Below, one piece after another: positions 8,377 through 16,106 of a DNA stretch of 64,000 nt. The translations under genes were made by a program, and so were the position numbers. This DNA comes from Actinomycetota bacterium (GTDB lineage Bacteria; Actinomycetota; Actinomycetes; S36-B12; UBA10799), in contig JACJWU010000005.1 in the NCBI GenBank assembly GCA_020636995.1, positions 62,001-126,000 of the forward strand. Direction: 5' to 3'. Each line of letters begins with the position of its first letter. Position 1 is the first letter of the stretch. The notes under the pieces were generated by a model. That model made no database searches. It saw only the letters and a list, made by a program, of their open reading frames with translations, and was not told the origin of the DNA.

Positions 8377-9867
8377 TCAGCGTCGGTGGTAGTTCGGTGC
8401 CTCGACGGTCATCTGGATGTCGTGGGGGTGGCTCTCCTTGAGCCCGGCCGCCGTGATTCGCACGAAACGGCCCTTCTGGTGCAGTTCAGGGATCGAGTTC
8501 GCCCCGCTGTAGCCCATGGCGGCACGCAGCCCGCCGATGAGCTGATGGGCGACCACGGACAGCTTCCCCCGATATGGCACCTGACCCTCGATGCCCTCGG
8601 GCACGAGTTTGTCGTCGGAGAGGACGTCGTCCTGGAAGTACCGGTCCTTCGAGTAGGACTTGGCCTCCCCACGACTCTGCATCGCACCCAGCGAGCCCAT
8701 ACCCCGGTACTGCTTGAACTGCTTGCCGCTGACGAACACCACATCCCCGGGTGATTCCTCACAACCGGCGAGCAGCGACCCCAGCATCACGGTGTCCGCC
8801 CCGGCGACCATGGCCTTTGCGATGTCACCGCTGTATTGCAGACCGCCGTCGGCGATGACGGGCAACCCGAGCGACCGCACAGCCTGCGAGACCTCGTGGA
8901 TGGCCGTGACCTGCGGTACGCCGACCCCGGCCACGACGCGGGTGGTGCAGATGCTGCCCGGGCCCACTCCTACCTTGACCGCATCGGCGCCGGCTTCAGC
9001 CAGGGCCAGGGCCGCTTCCCCGGTGGCGATGTTGCCTCCGACCACGTCGATCGTGGTCTCTTTCTTGATCCTGGCCACCATCTCCAGGACACCGCGACTG
9101 TGACCGTGCGCGGTGTCCACGACGACGAAGTCGACGCCCGCGTCCACCAGCGTCATGGCGCGTTTGTACGAGTCCTCGCCGACCCCCACTGCAGCGCCCA
9201 CGACGAGGCGACCGGCGGCGTCCTTGGTCGCGTCCGGGAAGGCTTCGGACTTCAAGAAGTCCTTGACGGTGATGAGCCCGCGCACCCGATTGTCCTCGTC
9301 GACCAAGGGCAGTTTCTCGATCTTGTGCTGCCGCAACAGCCCGAGTGCCTGCTCCGGGTCGATCCCGAGGTGGCCGGTGACCAGGGGGGCGGGGGTCATG
9401 ATCTGGGAAACCGCGACCGTGCGGTCCTCTTCGAACCGCATGTCCCGGTTCGTGACGATTCCCAGCAGGTGGCCGTCCTCGTCCACGACCGGCAGCCCCG
9501 AGATGCGATAACGCCGACACATGGCATCCACCTCGGCCAGGGTGTCCTCGGGACGGCAGGTGACCGGATTGCTCACCATGCCGGCCTCGGAGCGTTTGAC
9601 CATGTCGACCTGCAACGCCTGATCCTCGATCGACATGTTCCGGTGCAACACCCCCACCCCTCCGATACGGGCCATCGCGATGGCCATGCGGGCCTCGGTC
9701 ACGGTATCCATGGCGCTGCTGACCAGCGGTACCCGCAGTTGCAGAGAACGTGTGAGCGCAGTCGCGGTGGACACCTCGGACGGAACGACGTCGGAGGCTG
9801 CGGGGACCAGCAGAACGTCGTCGAAGGTCAGTCCGACGGGGGCGAAGGGATCGGCGGGGTGCTCCAT
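8377..9867 (-). CDS. guaB: IMP dehydrogenase
   Basis: A 496-residue enzyme that oxidises IMP to XMP, the first committed step of GMP synthesis. The barrel starts with LTFDDVLLVPAASDVVPSEV, is interrupted by two CBS domains (from MVSNPVTCRPEDTL to about FLKSEAFPDATKD) and resumes with DFVVVDTAHGHSRGVL. The catalytic Cys lies in GPGSICTTRVVAGVGVPQ, and the flap region is present near ESPGDVVFVSGKQFKQYRGMGSLGAM. Length and order match canonical GuaB2. TAATCT lies exactly 6 bp before the ATG, indicating a leaderless transcript. The product feeds GuaA at the left edge of the window. Confidence 0.97.
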   Translation of the reverse strand: MEHPADPFAPVGLTFDDVLLVPAASDVVPSEVSTATALTRSLQLRVPLVSSAMDTVTEARMAIAMARIGGVGVLHRNMSIEDQALQVDMVKRSEAGMVSNPVTCRPEDTLAEVDAMCRRYRISGLPVVDEDGHLLGIVTNRDMRFEEDRTVAVSQIMTPAPLVTGHLGIDPEQALGLLRQHKIEKLPLVDEDNRVRGLITVKDFLKSEAFPDATKDAAGRLVVGAAVGVGEDSYKRAMTLVDAGVDFVVVDTAHGHSRGVLEMVARIKKETTIDVVGGNIATGEAALALAEAGADAVKVGVGPGSICTTRVVAGVGVPQVTAIHEVSQAVRSLGLPVIADGGLQYSGDIAKAMVAGADTVMLGSLLAGCEESPGDVVFVSGKQFKQYRGMGSLGAMQSRGEAKSYSKDRYFQDDVLSDDKLVPEGIEGQVPYRGKLSVVAHQLIGGLRAAMGYSGANSIPELHQKGRFVRITAAGLKESHPHDIQMTVEAPNYHRR

Positions 9868-9873
9868 GCACCA

Positions 9874-9879
9874 AGATTA
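9874..9879 (-). promoter_or_regulatory. -10 hexamer of guaB (leaderless)
   Basis: TAATCT on the minus strand, 6 bp before the guaB ATG at 9867. Confidence 0.55.
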
Positions 9880-9895
9880 CGCGCTGACGTCCGGA

Positions 9896-10483
9896 TCAGT
9901 TGATGAGTCCCGCACGAAGCCCGACCGCGACCGCCTGTGCCCGATCGGCCGCGCGCAGTTTGCGGAACAAGCGGCGTGCATGGGTCTTGATCGTGTCCTC
10001 GGACAGGTACAACTCGCGGCCTATCTCACCGTTGGAAAGCCCACGGGACATGCCGTCGAGGACCTGCGTCTCGCGTTCGGACAACTTGAACTGCGGGGTC
10101 TGTTCGGCGGGACGACGGCCGTTGCCGCCGACGTGATGAATCGCCAGACCCATCTCGAGGCGGGTGGCGTCCTTGGTGATGTAACCGGCGGCGCCATTCG
10201 CCACAGCTGTCGCAACCGCTTGCGGGTCGTCGCCCGCGGTCAACATGACGATCCGCACCGACGGGTCGGAGTGCAGGAGGCGACGCGCGCACTCCAAGCC
10301 GTTCATGCCCGGCATGCGCACGTCGAGCAGCACCAGATCCGGTCGCTCGGTGAGGCAGCGCGCCAGTGCTTCATCACCACTGCTGGCCAGGCTCACACCG
10401 TCCACCTCAGGCAGACTGCTCACCAATCTCCGCAGACTGTCGCGCACGGCGGGAGCGTCGTCGACGATCAAGACCGAAGTCAC
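9896..10483 (-). CDS. bldM: BldM-type orphan response regulator
   Basis: A 195-residue regulator with an N-terminal receiver domain and a C-terminal LuxR-type helix-turn-helix. The receiver keeps the acidic pair Asp8/Asp9, the phospho-acceptor Asp54 in LLDVRMPG, Thr82 and Lys104. The DNA-binding half (LSERETQVLDGMSRGLSNG...EIGRELYLSEDTIKTHARRLF) closely resembles Streptomyces BldM, a developmental regulator that also lies near guaB and a WhiB gene. No histidine kinase is adjacent. The start is GTG at 10483, preceded by GGGAGGT with suitable spacing; upstream in-frame sequence is not receiver-like. Its target genes here are unknown. The mRNA may be shared with the TPR-like gene, whose stop lies 67 bp upstream. 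Confidence 0.9.
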   Translation of the reverse strand: MTSVLIVDDAPAVRDSLRRLVSSLPEVDGVSLASSGDEALARCLTERPDLVLLDVRMPGMNGLECARRLLHSDPSVRIVMLTAGDDPQAVATAVANGAAGYITKDATRLEMGLAIHHVGGNGRRPAEQTPQFKLSERETQVLDGMSRGLSNGEIGRELYLSEDTIKTHARRLFRKLRAADRAQAVAVGLRAGLIN

Positions 10484-10550
10484 CGGACACCTCCCGAGTT
10501 CGCACTCATGTCCCCCTATCGGCTGAAAACTCCGGGGGCTTGAATGAGCG

Positions 10551-11435
10551 CTACGAGGCCTCCTTGTGCAGGGCTGCGATGTCTGCGCGGGCGTCCCATC
10601 GCGTCGCAAGCTCGCCGTACAAGCCGTCGCGCACCGTGTCCGCGATGGCGCTGGCCTGGACGAAGTGATCATGCGCGGCTCGCGGGTCGGTGGCCTTCAG
10701 CAGGGCCGCAAGGACCGCGTGTGCCGGCCATGCGACTGCGAGAAAGCCCATCGACGTGCTCAGCATGAGGCAGCGGCGCAGCCGCGGGATCGCCGATTCC
10801 GGCTGCCCGAGCTGGATCTCGGACACAGCGAGGAACAGCAGACTCTTGGCCACATGCCGGGGTGCGGTGGCACCCTCCGCGGCATCGAGGGCGAGGGTGG
10901 CATGCGCGACCGCGTCCGAGTACCGCGATTCCAGCAGGGCCACCTCACACTCCACCCACGCCAACCGCACATGGTGACGCCACCAGACCGCCACCGTGTG
11001 CGGGTCGGAGGCCACGCGATCGAGCAGGTCGCGCGCTTGGGACAGGGACTGCGTGGCGGCCGGGACATCCTCGAGTCCCACCGCGTCGGCCGCCAAACCG
11101 GTCATCGCCTCGATCGCCGCACCGGGAGTGGCCGCGCTGGCCATCGCCTCGCGATCGGCGATGAGCGCCAGATCGTGGCATCCGATCTGGCGTAACAGAC
11201 TCCCGCGCAGGCATCGGGCCATCGAGTACTCGGGAGCGTCCGCGGTGATGGGCTCCAAACCCTCCAGCGCCTCGCCGTAGCGCCCACACGCACCGAGTGC
11301 CACCCCCCGCAGCCAGCGCGCGTACAGGGCCGGTCGGCCCGTTCGGCCCACGTCCCCGAGCAACGGCAGGGCCTCGTCGACCGCCCCATGGAACACGAGC
11401 CATTCCGCCCGCTCGAGTCCCGGTTCTTGCGCCAC
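10551..11435 (-). CDS. TPR-like helical repeat protein of unknown function
   Basis: A 294-residue, Ala/Leu-rich protein made of paired helices resembling degenerate tetratricopeptide repeats (for example AEWLVFHGAVDEALPLL, ALYARWLRGVALGACGRYGEALEGL, AKSLLFLAVSEIQLGQPESAIPRL). It has no signal peptide and no catalytic motif. TPR domains usually mediate protein contacts. It sits between the MerR/B12 regulator and bldM, so a regulatory or scaffolding role is possible but not shown. GTG start at 11435, with TACGCT 6 bp upstream, fits a leaderless mRNA. It ends 67 bp before bldM, with a C5/G5 hairpin-like sequence between them. Confidence 0.75.
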   Translation of the reverse strand: MAQEPGLERAEWLVFHGAVDEALPLLGDVGRTGRPALYARWLRGVALGACGRYGEALEGLEPITADAPEYSMARCLRGSLLRQIGCHDLALIADREAMASAATPGAAIEAMTGLAADAVGLEDVPAATQSLSQARDLLDRVASDPHTVAVWWRHHVRLAWVECEVALLESRYSDAVAHATLALDAAEGATAPRHVAKSLLFLAVSEIQLGQPESAIPRLRRCLMLSTSMGFLAVAWPAHAVLAALLKATDPRAAHDHFVQASAIADTVRDGLYGELATRWDARADIAALHKEAS

Positions 11436-11441
11436 AAGTCC

Positions 11442-11447
11442 AGCGTA
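11442..11447 (-). promoter_or_regulatory. -10 hexamer of the TPR-like gene (leaderless)
   Basis: TACGCT on the minus strand, 6 bp before the GTG at 11435. It lies inside the short gap and overlaps the end of the upstream MerR/B12 gap region. Confidence 0.5.
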
Positions 11448-11451
11448 TGAC

Positions 11452-12309
11452 TCAGACGTGGGCTCGCACGAAGTTCAGAGCTTCCCGCAATCCACTCAGG
11501 TGAGTGAACTCGGTCGAATCCGGCCATCCCGGACCCGCCAGCGCCAATGCGGGCTTCGGCCGGATGCCGGGAAGCCCGTCGAACCCGTGGACGTCCGCGT
11601 TGTCCGGCAGTTGGGCCCACAGGATGATCACCGCCGGGCGCAACCGCCGGGCCGCTTGTGCGAGGGCGGCCGCCGGGGTGCGAGCCGTCAGGAGTTCGGC
11701 ACCGATGCCCTGCTCGGCCAGGGCCGCCCGCAATGCATACAGCGGCAGGACATGGTCCTCAGTAGCCGTGGCTGCCAGCAGCACGCCTTCCCGCTTGACT
11801 GTCGCGTCCAGGAACAGTCCAGCGGTCACCGCATCCGACAGCACGTGTTCGACATCGATGCCGGCCTGGCGCTGTTCCCACTGGTCGCCCGCGCGCTGCA
11901 GCGTGGGCACGATGAGGTTGTCCCAGGAGGGCAGCACGCCGACCGCCTGCACGCTGTCGGCCACCAGGTGCGCACAGCGTTGCCCGTCCAAAGCCTGCGC
12001 CGCTTCCCACAGGGTGCGGACAGAACACGGCATCGCCTCCGACGGATCCGGCGCGTTCACCTCGGGCGCGCGGGACAACGGCGCAGCCAGGACCTGGGCC
12101 GCGGCGTCGGAGACCGGGACGCCCGCACGCATCAGTCGTTGCATGGCGACAAGACGATCGACGTCCTCGGGTGTGTAGCGGCGGTGCGACCCCTCGCTAC
12201 GGGCGGAGGGCTCCAAACCGTAGCGGTGCGCCCAGGTGCGAAGTGTCGCCGGCGAGATACCCAACTGCCTGGCGACTGCACCCGCGGACAGCGTCATCTC
12301 GTCAACCAC
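11452..12309 (-). CDS. MerR-family regulator with B12-binding-like domain (CarH/LitR-like)
   Basis: A 285-residue protein. Residues 5-75 form a MerR winged helix (LSAGAVARQLGISPATLRTW, then SHRRYTPEDVDRL). A four-helix bundle follows and holds the Wx9EH motif (Trp144, Glu154-His155) that marks CarH-type adenosylcobalamin photoreceptors. A Rossmann-like B12-binding domain follows, where the ExHxxG motif reads EDHVLP: Glu184 and His186 are kept, and Gly189 is replaced by Pro. The residue after Trp144 is Glu, where Thermus CarH has the His that binds cobalt after illumination. It could be a light/B12 sensor or a derivative that has lost part of the chemistry. It is divergent from whiB across a 117-bp gap. 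GTG start at 12309. Confidence 0.85.
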   Translation of the reverse strand: MVDEMTLSAGAVARQLGISPATLRTWAHRYGLEPSARSEGSHRRYTPEDVDRLVAMQRLMRAGVPVSDAAAQVLAAPLSRAPEVNAPDPSEAMPCSVRTLWEAAQALDGQRCAHLVADSVQAVGVLPSWDNLIVPTLQRAGDQWEQRQAGIDVEHVLSDAVTAGLFLDATVKREGVLLAATATEDHVLPLYALRAALAEQGIGAELLTARTPAAALAQAARRLRPAVIILWAQLPDNADVHGFDGLPGIRPKPALALAGPGWPDSTEFTHLSGLREALNFVRAHV

Positions 12310-12369
12310 TCGACGAGTCTGACGTGGATTCGATCACCCCGCACGTTTTCGCCCACGGCGAATTGGGGG

Positions 12370-12398
12370 TTGACACGTTTTTGAAACGATATTAGTTT
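12370..12398 (+). promoter_or_regulatory. Sigma70-type promoter of whiB
   Basis: TTGACA at 12370-12375 and TAGTTT at 12393-12398 are separated by 17 bp. The predicted start is about 20 bp before a strong AAAGGAG ribosome binding site and the whiB ATG. It lies in the divergent gap with the MerR/B12 gene and could be overlapped by its operator. Confidence 0.7.
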
Positions 12399-12426
12399 CG
12401 TACTCAACAGGGCAAAGGAGTCCACC

Positions 12427-12717
12427 ATGGCAGAGCTCTCCCGGCTTCCGGGGACCAACACCGACCACTGGGACTGGCAGATGGAGGCGGCCTGCCGCGG
12501 TGAGGATTCCGCCGTGTTCTTCCATCCGGAGGGCGAACGTGGGGCAGCCCGGGTGATCCGCACCAATCGCGCCAAGGCCGTCTGCGCCGAGTGCCCCGTA
12601 CGCCAGGCGTGTCTGGACCACGCGCTCGCAGTGCGCGAGCCCTACGGCATCTGGGGTGGACTCAGCGAGGACGAACTGGCTGCCCTGTACCAACAGCGGA
12701 AACTCCAGATCGCATAG
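12427..12717 (+). CDS. WhiB-family Fe-S transcription factor (WhiD/WhiB3-like)
   Basis: A 96-residue protein with the four cluster-binding cysteines: one in EAACRGEDS, then CAECPVRQAC with the CxxC spacing, followed by the EPYGIWGGLSEDE turn that contacts sigma factor in WhiB proteins. WhiB proteins bind a [4Fe-4S] cluster and the primary sigma factor to control stress, redox or developmental genes. Position next to bldM and groEL matches WhiD of Streptomyces and WhiB3 of M. tuberculosis, so it is probably their counterpart. It is preceded by AAAGGAG at good spacing and a clear promoter, and followed by a strong terminator, so it is transcribed alone. Confidence 0.93.
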   Translation: MAELSRLPGTNTDHWDWQMEAACRGEDSAVFFHPEGERGAARVIRTNRAKAVCAECPVRQACLDHALAVREPYGIWGGLSEDELAALYQQRKLQIA

Positions 12718-12765
12718 ACCCCCTCCCGGTCGCCGACCAGCCCCTCCCCTGGTGGACGACCTACC

Positions 12766-12796
12766 GAAGGCCCCGGGTGCAGAACCCGGGGCCTTC
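12766..12796 (+). terminator. Terminator of whiB
   Basis: Perfect 13-bp inverted repeat (GAAGGCCCCGGGT and its complement) around a 5-nt loop, 49 bp after the whiB stop. The tract after it is only weakly T-rich (ACTTGTT). Confidence 0.8.
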
Positions 12797-12970
12797 ACTT
12801 GTTCGGCGGCGCCGAGTGCCCCGGCAGCGCAGTAGGGCTAGCGGCTGCGGGCTTCAGGGATGCCTGGAGATCCAGGCCCATCTGTTCAAGACGGCGCGGC
12901 GGTGGTTTGCTACCGCGCCACAAGGCGTTCGCCCGGTAGCGGCACCCGTCAAGATCTGTCTGCGCGCTCC
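12797..12970. other. Structured intergenic region with overlapping hairpins
   Basis: No convincing gene. CCTGGA/TCCAGG forms a tight hairpin near 12863-12876. GGCGCGG (12893-12899) pairs with CCGCGCC (12913-12919), while GCTACCG (12909-12915) pairs with CGGTAGC (12934-12940). The last two hairpins share bases 12913-12915 and cannot form together. It could be a small RNA or simply terminator debris. Confidence 0.35.
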
Positions 12971-13079
12971 GGCTAGAGATCGGCATCTTGGTTAGTCGGC
13001 GGCAGGTTGGTTAGAGTCCCACGGCCGTATAGGACTAACCGGAGTGCCGTATCTCTCACCAAGATGCCGATGTCTCACC
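12971..13079 (+). repeat. Phased inverted word array, word GGTTAG, 6 arms, copy 1
   Basis: GGCTAG at 12971 and GGTTAG at 12990 and 13009 (19-bp steps); a 20-bp centre containing ACGGCCGT; then CTAACC at 13035, CTCACC at 13055 and 13074. It is nearly identical, over about 105 bp, to the reverse complement of 48471-48598. The sequence from 13080 to the groEL terminator at 13326 holds no gene that I can support. Confidence 0.85.
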
Positions 13080-13325
13080 AGGATGGGCGATGGCCAGCCC
13101 ATGGCCGGCGTAACGCGCCCGCTACCAGGGACGTGCCGGTACCCGCTCACCCGACGCCGCACCGTGGTCGTGGAACCGCCGGCGCCTCGGTCAACCTGGT
13201 GCAGGAGTGTCTCCTTGTGAGGTTGTGTCGGCCCGCGCCACCACGCCGAAACCGTGACCATCCGGTCTGGACAGACCATCTGACCAACTGCACGGCGACC
13301 AACCGGAACGCCGCCCACACACGCA

Positions 13326-13356
13326 CAAACCCCCGGACGTCATGCCCGGGGGTTTG
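13326..13356 (-). terminator. Terminator of groEL
   Basis: CAAACCCCCGG at 13326 and its complement at 13346 form an 11-bp stem with a 9-nt loop, 14 bp beyond the groEL stop. Confidence 0.75.
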
Positions 13357-13369
13357 CGTCGCTGAATGC

Positions 13370-15004
13370 TCAGTGCGTGTGACCGTGGTGGTGGGAGTGG
13401 CCGTGACCGTGGTCGTGACCCTCTTCCTCCTCCTCGGGCTTGTCGACCACCAGCGCCTCGGTGGTCAGCAGCATGGCGGCGATCGATCCGGCGTGCTGAA
13501 CCGCCGAGCGGGTGACCTTGACCGGGTCGAGGACACCGTCGGCGATCAGGTCGCCGTAGGTGTCCGTCGCAGCGTTGTAGCCGTGCCCATCCGGAAGCTC
13601 GGCGACCTTGGCGACCACGACGTCGCCGGATTCCCCAGCATTCGCAGCGATCCACGACAGCGGCGCCCGCAGCGCCTTCTTCACGATCCGGACACCGGCT
13701 GCCTCATCTGGGTCTGCCACAGCGGAAGGGTCCAACTGGGCGGCCGCGTGAACCAGCACGGAACCACCACCGGCGATGATCCCCTCGTCCACCGCCGCGC
13801 GGGTGGCTGCGACGGCATCCTCGACGCGGTGCTTCTTCTCCTTGAGTTCGACCTCGGTGTGCGCACCGACCTCGATCACACAGACACCGCCGACGAGCTT
13901 CGCCAGCCGCTCCTTGAGCTTCTCGCGGTCCCAGTCCGAATCCGAGGCCTCGATCTCACTCTTGATCTGCTCGATCCGTCCAGCGATGGCAGCGGTGTCA
14001 CCCTTGCCGTCCACGATGGTCGTCTCATCCTTCGTGATGACCACGCGGTGGGCTGTCCCGAGCACATCGAGGTCGACCTGATCGAGCTTCATGCCCAGAT
14101 CCGCGGTCACGACCTGACCACCGGTCAGGATCGCCATGTCCTCGAGCATCGCCTTGCGGCGCTCGCCGAAGGCCGGAGCCTTCACCGCGGCGGAGTTGAA
14201 GGTACCGCGGATCTTGTTGACGACCAGGGCCGAGAGGGCCTCGCCGTCGACGTCCTCGGCGACGATCACCAGCGGCTTGCCGGTCTGGATGACCTTCTCG
14301 AGCAGCGGCAGGAGCTCCTGCAGCGCAGAGACCTTCCCCTGCACAAGCAGGATCAGCGGGTCGTCGAGCACGGCCTCCATGCGGTCGGTGTCGGTGACGA
14401 AGTACGGCGAGATGTAGCCCTTGTCGAACTGCATACCCTCCGTGAAGTCGAGGGCCAGCGCCATCGTGGTGGCCTCCTCGACGGTGATGACGCCATCCTT
14501 GCCGACCTTCTCGAAGGCATCGGCGATCAGGGCCCCGATCTCGGCGTCCTGCGCGGAGATCGTCGCAACCTGCGCGGTCTCTGCCGCACCCTCGACCGGC
14601 CGGGCTGCCGCCGAGAGGTACTCGGCGACCTGGGCGACCGCGCCGTCGATGCCACGCTTGACCCCCATCGGGGAGGCGCCGGCGACCACGAGGCGGACAC
14701 CCTCGGCGACCATGGCCTGAGCCAGCACGGTCGCAGTGGTGGTGCCATCACCGGCCACGTCGTTGGTCTTGGTGGCAACCTCTTTGACCAGTTGCACGCC
14801 GAGGTTCTCGTACGGGTCGGTCACCTCGATCTCACGGGCGATCGTCACCCCGTCGTTGGTGATGGTCGGGGCGCCCCAGGACTTGTCGAGGACCACGTTG
14901 CGGCCCTTGGGCCCCAGGGTCACCCGCACGGCGTCGGCCAGGGTGTTCACCCCGCGCTCGAGGGCCTTGCGCGCCTCGGCGTCGAATTCCACAATCTTGG
15001 GCAT
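13370..15004 (-). CDS. groEL: Chaperonin GroEL with His-rich C-terminus (GroEL1 type)
   Basis: A 544-residue chaperonin subunit that folds proteins in an ATP-driven double ring with GroES. It shows VTLGPKGRNVVLDKSWGAPTITNDGVTIA at the N-terminus, the ATP-binding GDGTTTATVLAQ and the conserved equatorial and apical segments. The tail is not the usual GGM repeat but an acidic stretch followed by alternating His/Gly (EEEGHDHGHGHSHHHGHTH). This marks the GroEL1 copy of actinobacteria that is linked to groES. A second, GGM-tailed GroEL would be expected elsewhere in the genome. It is the second gene of the groES-groEL operon under CIRCE control, with an intercistronic hairpin 17 bp upstream. Confidence 0.97.
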   Translation of the reverse strand: MPKIVEFDAEARKALERGVNTLADAVRVTLGPKGRNVVLDKSWGAPTITNDGVTIAREIEVTDPYENLGVQLVKEVATKTNDVAGDGTTTATVLAQAMVAEGVRLVVAGASPMGVKRGIDGAVAQVAEYLSAAARPVEGAAETAQVATISAQDAEIGALIADAFEKVGKDGVITVEEATTMALALDFTEGMQFDKGYISPYFVTDTDRMEAVLDDPLILLVQGKVSALQELLPLLEKVIQTGKPLVIVAEDVDGEALSALVVNKIRGTFNSAAVKAPAFGERRKAMLEDMAILTGGQVVTADLGMKLDQVDLDVLGTAHRVVITKDETTIVDGKGDTAAIAGRIEQIKSEIEASDSDWDREKLKERLAKLVGGVCVIEVGAHTEVELKEKKHRVEDAVAATRAAVDEGIIAGGGSVLVHAAAQLDPSAVADPDEAAGVRIVKKALRAPLSWIAANAGESGDVVVAKVAELPDGHGYNAATDTYGDLIADGVLDPVKVTRSAVQHAGSIAAMLLTTEALVVDKPEEEEEGHDHGHGHSHHHGHTH

Positions 15005-15021
15005 GTTCTTCCTTCGTAAGT

Positions 15022-15073
15022 GCTCAAGCCCCCGGGACATCCCCGGGATGCGGGGCGTCCCAGGGGCCTGAGC
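15022..15073 (-). other. Intercistronic hairpin between groES and groEL
   Basis: GCTCA at 15022 and TGAGC at 15069 close a long stem that includes CCCCCGGGAC pairing with GTCCCAGGGG, with an internal CATCCCCGGGATG palindrome. It probably affects processing or the ratio of the two proteins rather than ending transcription. Confidence 0.6.
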
Positions 15074-15088
15074 GAGTTATGGGAACGA

Positions 15089-15388
15089 CTACTTCTCGAC
15101 CACTGCCAGCACGTCGCGTGCCGACAGGATCAGGTAGTCCTCACCCTGGTACTTGATCTCGGTGCCGCCGTACTTCGAGTACACGACGACGTCACCCACG
15201 CTGATGTCCAGCGGGATGCGCTTCTCGCCGTCCTCGTCGAACCGACCCGGACCCACCGCGAGGACCTTGCCCTCCTGCGGCTTCTCCTTGGCCGTGTCCG
15301 GGATGACCAGGCCAGAGGCCGTGGTCTGCTCTGCGTCCAGCGGCTGCACGAGGATCCGGTCCTCGAGCGGCTTGATGGCGACCGACAC
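15089..15388 (-). CDS. groES: Co-chaperonin GroES
   Basis: A 99-residue subunit of the heptameric lid of the GroEL folding chamber. Recognisable segments are IKPLEDRILVQPLDAEQTTASGLVIPDTAKEKPQEGKV, containing the mobile loop, and GDVVVYSKYGGTEIKYQGEDYLILSARDVLAVVE. GTG start at 15388, preceded by GGGGAGGT. It is the first gene of the groES-groEL operon. The 5' region carries two CIRCE operators, so repression by HrcA (not in this window) is expected, with release on heat shock. Confidence 0.97.
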   Translation of the reverse strand: MSVAIKPLEDRILVQPLDAEQTTASGLVIPDTAKEKPQEGKVLAVGPGRFDEDGEKRIPLDISVGDVVVYSKYGGTEIKYQGEDYLILSARDVLAVVEK

Positions 15389-15486
15389 GGTCTACCTCCC
15401 CTTATTTGGGATTGAAACGGACAGTGGTACTGCGCAGTCGTTCGTCGGCGTCCGAGCGTCGCGGTCCCAGACTCCACTTCCGACCA

Positions 15487-15513
15487 TTAGCACTCACAGC
15501 GGGTGAGTGCTAA
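15487..15513. promoter_or_regulatory. CIRCE operator 1 (HrcA site)
   Basis: Perfect match to the consensus TTAGCACTC-N9-GAGTGCTAA. It lies directly downstream of the groES -10 hexamer and covers the likely transcription start. Confidence 0.95.
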
Positions 15514-15518
15514 GTCAG

Positions 15519-15547
15519 ACACTAACCGCGATTAGCACTGTCGTCAA
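15519..15547 (-). promoter_or_regulatory. Promoter of groES-groEL
   Basis: On the minus strand, TTGACG (15542-15547) and TAGTGT (15519-15524) are spaced by 17 bp. The -35 lies inside CIRCE 2 and the -10 between the two operators, so HrcA would block both RNA polymerase contacts. Confidence 0.8.
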
Positions 15548-15558
15548 GAGAGTGCTAA
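15532..15558. promoter_or_regulatory. CIRCE operator 2 (HrcA site)
   Basis: TTAGCACTG-N9-GAGTGCTAA, one mismatch from consensus. It overlaps the -35 of groES and the stop codon of the upstream DUF5701-type gene. Confidence 0.9.
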
Positions 15559-16106
15559 TCGACGATCCTTCCCGCCACCGACGAGGTACCCAGCCACGTG
15601 TGCGGCGCGCCTGCGAAGCACCATCCCAGTTTCGGCGCTCCACCACTGATCCACAGGGCCGGCACGCGTTTGTCACCGCGGGTGGATCCGGCCAGGGAGA
15701 AGCACTCGTTGCGACGCAGAACCGACGGGAACTGCGCGAACACCGCCAGGCCCTCCTCGATGGTCATCGGAAGGCGACGCCGGGCCACAATCTGCGGCAC
15801 AGCGTCCCGGGGCCGGACATTGAGGTACTCGACCCCTCGTTCGAAGCCGTGGACCAGGTACGGCCGATCGGTCGGCACGGCGGGGTCGACCGGACGATAG
15901 CGATCCGGATCCTCGAAGTTTCGGTCGAGGATGCCGGTCTTGACACCGTCCGCGAGGCGCAGCCGCACGATCAGATCCTGCACAGGCACCACCGCATGTG
16001 GCGCGACGAGGACCGCATCGCGCGGACCCTCCAGCGCCCCGACGTCGCACGACCTCAGGTCGAATCCAAGCTGTGCGTACCGTTCGAGTTGCTCCGCGAT
16101 TCTCAC
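15555..16106 (-). CDS. DUF5701-type protein
   Basis: About 183 residues. The pattern (EQLERYAQLGFD at the start; RPYLVHGFERGVEYLNVRPRDA; PMTIEEGLAVFAQFPSVL; then RVPALWISGGAPKLGWCFAG ending in PHTWLG) is one I associate with DUF5701 proteins of actinobacteria. No activity is known to me. No signal peptide or membrane segment is visible. The start is uncertain: I use the GTG at 16106, just before the first conserved residues, but the frame is open to a TTG at 16223. The stop codon lies inside CIRCE 2 of the groES promoter, so transcription of this gene would run into the heat-shock promoter. Confidence 0.65.
   Translation of the reverse strand: MRIAEQLERYAQLGFDLRSCDVGALEGPRDAVLVAPHAVVPVQDLIVRLRLADGVKTGILDRNFEDPDRYRPVDPAVPTDRPYLVHGFERGVEYLNVRPRDAVPQIVARRRLPMTIEEGLAVFAQFPSVLRRNECFSLAGSTRGDKRVPALWISGGAPKLGWCFAGAPHTWLGTSSVAGRIVD

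Noticed and set aside
12992..13318. A 108-codon minus-strand frame in the whiB-groEL gap
   Set aside because: It runs through the GGTTAG array, shows no family pattern and has no ribosome binding site; I treat the gap as non-coding.
13007..15019. A 670-codon open frame antisense to groEL
   Set aside because: Shadow frame; groEL is unambiguous and under CIRCE control.
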